A stretch of 64,000 nt of DNA from Gnetum montanum (taxonomy: Eukaryota > Streptophyta > Gnetopsida > Gnetales > Gnetaceae). The DNA is taken from the NCBI GenBank assembly GCA_015680685.1, contig MNCI01013775.1:59276-123275 (forward strand), given 5' to 3'. The translations under genes were made by a program, and so were the position numbers. Positions 57,353-64,000 of this stretch are shown here, piece by piece (position 1 is the stretch's first letter; each line of letters starts with the position of its first letter). The notes under the pieces were generated by a model. The model worked only from the letters and a program-made list of their open reading frames with translations. It did not search any database and was not told the origin of the DNA.

Positions 57353-59044
57353 AGTCCGAAATCGTCGGCATAAAGCTAGAGGAAAATGAATGTCGAAAGA
57401 TCTCCAGAGAGATACAGCTGACCCTACCTTCGCGCGAGGGCGGGTTGGAAAAACAAAGGCAGAGTGCCTTGGATGGTTTGCATGCAAATTAACCAAGGAC
57501 TTCCCTGAGCGTAAGCTATGGCTTGCGTTAGGGTTATCGTAACAAACATAACACAAGTATGTAAACGGAGCGTAGATGTAACATAAGAACAAACCAGAAT
57601 GATGCAAATGTAAAACAATGAATTAGAATAATGTAAACAATGCAATGAATCAGAATAATGTAAACAGTGCAATGGAAGGTAAAAGACTGTATTGTATTGA
57701 TTGAGAGAATAAAGTGCACTGGTTAAAATGTAGCTGCGTGTGCAGATGGCAGGTCAAGCGTCAAGCCCCGGGATGAAGGATGAAGCATTTGCAGATGCTT
57801 AAGTGTTAGAGATCGTGTGCGCTCGAACGTCCAAGGTTGCTTGCCAATGATCTTTAGATCATCTTTTTTACAAAATTTCCAGCCCCTTTTATGTCAATGA
57901 ATAGGGTATTTATACCTTTTGTTAGGCTCAGGAGTAGGATTTATGAATGAGATCAATGGCTGTGAGATGAGAGAAAAATGGATCGCGTGACAAGTGTACA
58001 TGGGCAGACTACGTTCTGGACCAGATGTACTATATCTTACAATGTGTATTGATTTACATTATGCTCATGCATATAATTTGAAGCGTAAGAGCTTGACAAG
58101 CTCACAAATGTTGCAAATTTACAATAAAATAATAGTGTACAACAAGAGATCTTTATTCTCGCTTAGAACTTCCCGATCCATGAACTAGTTACTGCAGGAT
58201 GCTGACATGAGTGGTCATATGGCTGTTTGAGATGTTTTTGCTTCATCAAGAATACTAGTGTGAGTTGATCTTGTCCTGGCGTGCCCTCAGTGTGTGTCTG
58301 AAGTGCTTTAGGCCAGTTTTGGCAGCTCATGCTGGGCTCACACTGTCAGCATGACATAGGAGTGACCTGGGTGTGAGCAAGCTAGGATGGTTCATTTTAC
58401 ACCAAATTTTGATTTTTGAGACTTTTCTTTCAAGTGTAACTGCTGCCTGGCCTTGGGGACAACCTGCAAGCTAAATCTGAGCCTATTTGTGCCTTGATCT
58501 AGGTCATTTTGGTAGCTCACACTGGGCTCATGCTGTCAGCGTGACCTTAGCGTGACCTGGGTGTGAGCTCTGAAAACATTGTATTTTCAAGCCTAAAATC
58601 CAAATTCTGAGGGCTGAGACCTAGTGCAATCATTAGTGGACCTTGAGGGGGCCATGTACCCTCGAAATCAAGCCATTTTGACACTATTTTGAAGTTGTTT
58701 TATGTCACTTACGCTAGACTCACGTTGCCAGTGTGACCTGGGCGTGATCTTAGCATGAGTAGCAAGGTTTGTGTGATTTTGACTTGAAATCTTGGATTTT
58801 GGATGTTGAAACTTAGAGTAATCATCAGTGGGCCCCGAGGGGGCCTTGCTCGTTCAAATTAGGATTGTTTTGACCTGTTTTGGAGGCTTTGAAGGGTTGG
58901 TCACGTTGAGGGAAAGCTAGCTTGATAGCATGAGCAAGCTGGGTGTGAGTTCCATGCCTTAGTTAAGTTTTGCCTCCTGAATGCCGAAAGGGGCTTGAAT
59001 CATTCTTGTTTCAAAGTGTTAAGTTGAAATTTTGTGGTGTTTCA
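57353..59044 (-). repeat. 5' LTR of element D
   Basis: Partner of the LTR at 51373-53126. Similarity starts near CCGAAATCGTCGG on the plus strand and ends at GTGTTTCA, followed by TTAGG. Its inner end lacks about six bases compared with the other LTR, next to the gag deletion point. Confidence 0.85.
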
Positions 59045-59492
59045 TTAGGTATCACAAAACCTGCTTTGTAGCTTTCCAATGTGATTCATGCAAATCTTTC
59101 ATGAACCAGAAGAGGTAATTTACAACAAATTGGATATTTGGATGGGTATTGGAAAGATACATGAGACTACCAATAAGTGAATGGTATAATGAAGGATTTA
59201 AGGATGGAAATATGTCATCCTTGGTAAGTTTTGTACAAAGGGAGAGTGGTTTATTTAAGAGATTACAATTAATCATGCCAAATTTCTCAATTAAGAATTG
59301 GGTAAATTTCATTTGGCATATCGAAATTGATTTTGGTTTTTGGACAACTTGAAAGTCGAAAAAAATATGACATCTTTCCCAAATAAGACATTTCAAATTT
59401 ATTTTTCATGGCATTAAAAAAATTATTTCCTAATGCAGTTGTGGGTGAAGAATAGATTACGTTATCTACATATAAACAAGCAAAAATGTTAT
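59045..59492 (-). pseudogene. Ty1/copia RT fragment (5' part of element E)
   Basis: Minus-strand frames give IFACLYVDNVIYSSPTTALG (from 59492), FEMSYLGKMSYFF, FGMINCNLLNKPLSLCTKLT, LYHSLIGSLMYLSNTHPNIQ and FMKDLHESHWKATKQVL. This is the copia RT YVDD block (here YVDN) and the connection to RNase H. Element B's LTR cuts it at 59493, and element D at 59044. It joins to the RNase H fragment at 50870-51372. Confidence 0.87.
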
Positions 59493-60312
59493 TGATGAGT
59501 GGCGAGGTACCCCTACACTCAACCATATGAATACAAGCATAGCACGCACGGTCCAGTCGAACTTCGCAGACTAAGTGCCTACATGCCTCATGGAACACTT
59601 AGGGTTAATCATTCGTTGTCTTCCCAGACGTACTTGTAGTTGTCACGGTGTATGGTTAAGTAAGTTTGAGGTATATGATTTTTATGTCTTTTTATGTTTT
59701 ATCTCCTATGCTATTGAGGTGAAGGGTTGAGAAGACTAATTAACTAACTCTAACTAACTAACTAACTAAGTATTAATTAACCTAGTGTCAGCATTCATTC
59801 CCACTTACCGTACACACCCTGAACTGATGCAACCTTGGCTACCAAATGCTAATCGTTGCTGGGATCACCAAGCGTAATGCACGTGCTCGAAGTGGTCGTA
59901 CTGAGGCACTTAACTAGGAGAAAAGGGTTGAGAGAGATTTAACAACTAATAAGACATTTAAATGAAAAATAATAAATCCTAATTAGCCTATTCCATGCAC
60001 TGCAAGGTTTATCCAAGAAGCTCGTCTTTATTGCTGTACACAAACTTGTGTTTAGGTACAATGTCTGCTCGAATAAAGATCCGTTTACTCTGGAGTTCCT
60101 ACTATGGGCACATGGAAATTAATCTCTCTCTAGAGTGGAAAAACTGCCAGAGTTTTCCTATAGTCTAGGCTTAGAATGAGAAATAAGGGAGAGCCGCTTT
60201 GCATTTATAGATATGGCGGTGCACCGTGATATCACGTACGCGATATTGCGTGGGAAGACGCGATATCGCGTGGGATGCGATATCACGACAAACATGATAT
60301 CGCGTCCCATCA
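59493..60312 (-). repeat. 3' LTR of element B (GATATC subfamily)
   Basis: It starts TGATGAGTGGCGAGGTACCC and ends GATATCGCGTCCCATCA on the plus strand, 820 bp. Five GATATC palindromes occur at about 60226-60304, directly upstream in element sense of the TATA block CCATATCTATAAATGC. CG dinucleotides are largely intact, so it looks younger than the copy at 43816. Confidence 0.9.
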
Positions 60313-62440
60313 TACCCCCAGGAGTAAATGAAAAATCGTCCTTGAGTTCCTTACAATAATATCGGGTAGGTATGACATTATTGACTCAAAGGAAACTAAT
60401 GGGATGACATGTGAACGGATCATCATTACAAGACTCAACAAACTGGTGTTCATGACAATAAGGGTGAACACCTTATTACATTGACATCAGGCCTCATTTG
60501 GCAGTTGAGAAAGGGAGAGAGAGAAAGAAGTGTTGCTGCTGCCAATCGCCAAGATTGCGCCTTTCGTTGTCCATCTGTAAGCACGCCATCGATCTTGCTC
60601 TTTGCATAGCTGCTTCAGCACTGCTCCATTTCAAGTGTTTTCTCTAGATCCACTCTGTTGTTGTAAAATTGCCATTTGCACACAAAACACAGTCATATAT
60701 TAGTAAGGGTAGATGAATTTCAATGTAGTTAATACCTTGCTTCGGTGAAAGGTCCATTGGCTGGGTTGTGGTATGGCTGATTACGGATCTAGAGATATAA
60801 TAATGATGACTACCGAAGGTGTAGGGGTTAGGAGAAAATTGAAAAAATTGGGCCTCATACCCCCATGACTAATCGTGAACCTTAGGTAGCGATAGAATGG
60901 AGAAAGAATAACAACAAGAAGATGGATAAAAAGAGACAACTAAGACATCGATGAAATGGATGTCAAGATGGAAATGAACAAAATAAAATTAATTGCAAAA
61001 TGTTAGGGAAGAGAGATTAATTGGTGCACCAAATAGGAATGTTAGTGGATCCTCCCCAAAGTAGGCTCATGCCCTTAATGCCCTAACAATCCCACATTCA
61101 AAGAGTCCGTAGGCTCTAGGAATGTCATTTGGAACAAGAGTTAAAGTCTTAACCATGAGAATTTACCAAAAAGAAAACAATGCATCAACCAAAATATACA
61201 CTAATGATACAATCAGCAATGAGGTGAACAATGGAGAGAAGGGTGGATAGAAGAGAATGGAATGGAATCTTAAGAACAAGGTGGTGTATAGCTCCTTGTG
61301 TGTTTCATGATTAATGTGACTTGACAAATCTCATTCCAACTCCGACCTCAAACCAACCACATTCAGTGACTTTGCATCAATGCATTCGGTCAATCCATCC
61401 ACTTGAGTAATGAGAATGCATCTCCAAAGAGCCACCACCATTCCGACGAAATGAAGGAGGAGAGAATGGGAAGCGAGGAGGGCCTTAGTTAGAGGGAACA
61501 TTTTTAGTTCGATAACCAGTGCTTGTAGCCCAAGTGATTATTTTGTCTAAGGGGTGTGCTTTGAATTCTCACTCTATTTTTTTTCTTTTCTTTTCTTTTT
61601 TTATTTTCCTTTGCTTTTTTTTTCTTTTTGTGTTTTATGTGTTTATGCGTGAGAACCACACCATGCAAAGACTTCTTATTTTTATTGGCTCAGCTTCCCG
61701 ATGATTGGGTAACGTCAGAACAATGAGAAAATTCCAGAAGAAAACATCCAAGCACCCAAGAGAATGGCCAACACAAATGCATCAGGTTTCCTTGAAGTCA
61801 CACACTCTTCAATCCTTGAGTCCTTTCTTAGTTTGATAAATACCCAGTCACTGGTTCGTTAGAGTTCTTATTAAAAATGATTGTACATTTCCAAGCCAAG
61901 AGAGACCATGGACTTTGTCGATGTATGGATGAAGTAGACTCATTGCTTGCCATATCAAAAGAACATACCTTAGTATTAACATCATAACTTAAAGGTAAAA
62001 ACCAAACATTAGCAACCAATGGAAAAATAGTTCATACCATTGTGAAGAACACTTATTGGGTGACAAACTTATAGGATGGGTAATGCACACACAAACACAC
62101 ACAAAAAATAGAAAAGTATAACGATGTTGTAAAACAAAAAGAAAAAAAAGTTAAAGAATTTTGTAAAACAAAAACGTGCAAAACAAAAAGGTGTAAGACA
62201 AAAACGTGTAAGACAAAAAGGTGTAAAACAAAAACGTGTAAAAAAAATGTGTAAAACAAAAACGTGTAAAACAAAAACGTGTAAAACAAAAATGTGTAAA
62301 ACAAAAACGTGTAAAACAAAAATGTGTAAAACAAAAACGTGTAAAACAAATATGTGTAAAACAAAAACATGTAAAACAAAAAACTAAAAAGAACTGAGGG
62401 CCTCCAATGATCAGCATAGGTGGCCATCTCCGCCATGATT
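60313..62440 (-). other. Post-pol region of element B
   Basis: It shares blocks with element A: TGAAAAATCGTCCTTGAGTT near the LTR, AAGTAGGCTCATGCCCTTAA near 61070, and AGTTAGAGGGAACATTTTTA near 61490. No coding frame is supported. The coiled-coil part seen in element A is absent. Confidence 0.65.
62150..62385. repeat. Minisatellite (GTGTAAAACAAAAAC)n
   Basis: About 15 copies of a 15-bp unit, GTGTAAAACAAAAAC or GTGTAAAACAAAAAT, lie in a row. Element A has only a few degraded units at the matching place (37470-37570), so the array expanded in B's lineage. Open frames across it encode FLFYT-type repeats that are artefacts. Confidence 0.9.
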
Positions 62441-62602
62441 GAATTGCAAGGGAGAGATATGAAATAATGAACATCTGTTTGAATTTCTTAGAAGTGCCCA
62501 ACTTCTCCCGATTGATGTTTTTAGGTTAAGGGGTGGAAGTTGGCGACGCTCATATTCCAATGTGTCTATGCCTTCATTGTTAACATGAGTTGTTTCCTCA
62601 GT

Positions 62603-63130
62603 TCATTCCATGCATATTGGTTTACTCTTTCTAGTAGCTGTCAACCACGGGGTGTCCACTACTGGTGTGGTTGCTACATACATGCACCTTTGAATTTGTA
62701 TTTCTTGGGCACACCGATTAAATGGAAGATATGCTAAGCATTCTTTCATGTCATCACCCTTTGTGTCACTATATGTGATGCACAGAACTCTCCTCTTCTC
62801 GATCTTTTCATAAATATTTACCTTAGATATCTCCAAGGAAAGATCACGAATCCCTAGGTATGTGTCTACTGAAATCAGCCATGGCCTTTCCATTATGATT
62901 GGGAAGTCCCCTTCGTTGTTGTTAACTTCGATTACCAAGAAATCACCTGGGTATGACCAACCACACATAGTGATAACTATGTCCTCCACCACTCCCAAGG
63001 GAATGGTGATGGATTGGTCAGCCAGCTCAAGTTGAATGTTGCTCTTCTTAAGTTGGGGCAGGTTCGAGGCTTGATACATTTCTCATGAGATTAAATTGAC
63101 TCCGGAACCTGAGTCAAGAAGAGCCTTATG
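62603..63130 (-). pseudogene. Protease of element B (one stop)
   Basis: The active site EPHKALLDSGSGVNLIS has an intact DSG. A TGA stop follows at once, before EMYQASNLPQLKKSNIQLEL, ADQSITIPLGVVEDIVITM and FPIIMERPWLISVDTYLGIR. Apart from that stop the frame is open to 62603. Compared with element A this copy is much better preserved. Confidence 0.8.
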
Positions 63131-64000
63131 TGGTTCATTCTTGGCAATTTGTAAATAGATTATGCGGCTTCCAGGATCAGAGAGTTTGGTGGGAAGGTGG
63201 CCTACCTTGATCCAGTCGGTTACGGTATGCGTTAACATAATCGTATGCGTGACGCTTTGTTGTTGAATTAAAGGGAACCCTAAAGTTTCATTTGTTAGAG
63301 GGGCGTACATCGACTCAACCACTTGTTGTTGTGAGAGCTTGTCTAAGCTTCTGGTTCTAAAGAAAGGTCTTCTCTTTTTATAGTTGTTAGAACCAGCAGT
63401 GAGTTGAATGTTTATAGCTCTCATAGCGTTGCGTTGTTGCGGTTGAGTGGGGAGTTCCCCTTGCATTGTTGGAGTAGGAGGTATGAGAACTACAGTTGGA
63501 AGATATGCGGATGGAGTTGGAGGATTGGATGAATGTGGAATGTCTCCCAGAGGAGAAGGAGTTCTCCTAAAGTACTCCCGAACTTGGTAGACACATTGGG
63601 GAGTTGTGTGACCCATAGAGTCACTTGGAGAAACCGGCTGTTGCACATAATAGCCATAAGGATCAGGTTGTCGATAAGGGTACTGTTGTCTCGACGGTGA
63701 CATCCTCCATGACTGTGGGTATTGCCACTGCTGGTGTTGTCTAATGGATTGTGGTGGAGTTCCACTTGGATAGTACGTTAACGGTTGGTGGAACTGTGTT
63801 GGGTTACCTTGAGGATAAGGTAACCTTCAGGGTGTCTGCCATTGGTTGAGTCTTAGGTTAAGTGCATACACCCCAGACTCTTGTAGATGTGAGATGATTG
63901 GACAACATCTCTTAGGATGGTCATATTGGCAGATCTCACATCCACCGTCATCATCTGTGTCTAAATCCACAACCTCATCGGAGATAGTAATTTTATCCTT
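63131..64000 (-). pseudogene. Gag C-terminal part of element B
   Basis: From the right edge the minus strand reads DDDGGCEICQYDHPKRCCP, a C-x2-C-x3-H-x3-C pattern that looks like a shortened zinc knuckle. A long Q/P/Y/G-rich tail follows (QYPYRQPDPYGYYVQQPVSP) with a basic block NNYKKRRPFFRTRSLDK before the protease. One stop and one frameshift are suspected. The gag core lies outside the window. Confidence 0.7.

Larger units (their letters stand above)
51373..59044 (-). mobile_element. Non-autonomous gypsy element D (LTR-gag-PR-LTR)
   Basis: A 7672-bp element with LTRs at 51373-53126 and about 57353-59044 interrupts the copia RT/RNase H reading exactly, with TTAGG at 51368-51372 and 59045-59049. 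In element (minus) sense it has gag (57297-56398), protease (55863-55231), then about 2.1 kb without any RT, RNase H or integrase, and a purine tract (AAAGAGGGACC) before the 3' LTR. The gag reading begins in mid-protein right at the 5' LTR, so the primer site and gag start are missing. Confidence 0.9.
59493..64000 (-). mobile_element. Athila-like gypsy element B, deletion derivative, runs off right edge
   Basis: The 3' LTR (59493-60312) is followed inward by the polypurine tract (CTGGGGGTA on the minus strand), about 2.1 kb of post-pol sequence shared with element A, a minisatellite, protease (63130-62600) and gag C-terminus (64000-63140). Just after the protease the sequence jumps to the post-pol block ATGGCGGAGATGGCC that in element A follows integrase, so RT, RNase H and integrase are deleted. 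Most of the env-position region is also absent. The left target pentamer is GTTAT, and the right end is outside the window. Confidence 0.87.

Noticed and set aside
62053-62501. Open frames encoding FLFYT repeats, and a CRISPR-like look of the array
   Set aside because: The unit is a 15-bp minisatellite without spacers; frames stay open only because the unit length is a multiple of three. CRISPR arrays are not expected in plant nuclear DNA.

Overview
The window looks like nuclear DNA of a seed plant with a large, old, transposon-filled genome, and a gymnosperm is my best guess. The reasons are one spliced plant-type gene with an 11.5 kb first intron, many diverged Ty3/gypsy, Ty1/copia and LINE remnants, clean 5-bp target duplications, and solo LTRs. 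There are no bacterial features. An assembly gap of Ns lies at 48329-48511. The species assignment is inference only.

Region 1 (1-21.7 kb) holds the only host protein-coding gene I can support: a full-length RNA-dependent RNA polymerase of the RDR1 type on the minus strand (2548-20875). It has four exons of 522, 1892, 151 and 813 nt that splice in frame at GT-AG junctions to give 1125 codons' worth of protein (the last exon includes the stop codon 2548-2550, so the protein is 1124 residues). The catalytic DLDGD motif is present in exon 3. Intron 1 carries copia fragments, an RTE-like LINE, an LTR-like repeat pair and small tandem duplications. A near-perfect 444-bp fold-back element sits about 2 kb past the stop codon.

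Region 2 (21.7-31.6 kb) is repeat DNA: tandem arrays upstream of RDR1, then a decayed plus-strand LINE (about 24.8-30.5 kb) interrupted by a probable solo LTR, an LTR of the TGATGAG family and a tRNA-derived SINE with a 14-bp target duplication and a C-rich tail.

Region 3 (31.6-45.6 kb) is one nearly complete but decayed Athila/Tat-like gypsy element on the minus strand. It has GATAG target duplications, gag-PR-RT-RH-IN remnants, a tRNA-Asp-like primer site and a 5 kb post-pol region in the env-like position. Its 5' LTR holds a younger solo LTR of a sister subfamily flanked by CCTGT.

Region 4 (45.6-64 kb) has SINE copies, a solo LTR (ATTAT target duplication), and a minus-strand copia element broken by two insertions. 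One is a 7.7 kb non-autonomous gypsy element with gag and protease only (TTAGG target duplication). The other is a deletion derivative of the Athila-like family that runs off the right edge.

Most of the window is therefore a nested record of insertions around one RNA-silencing gene. The points most worth following are the LTR promoter palindromes that differ between sister subfamilies, the gag-protease-only element, the hairpin next to RDR1, and the C-tailed SINE.
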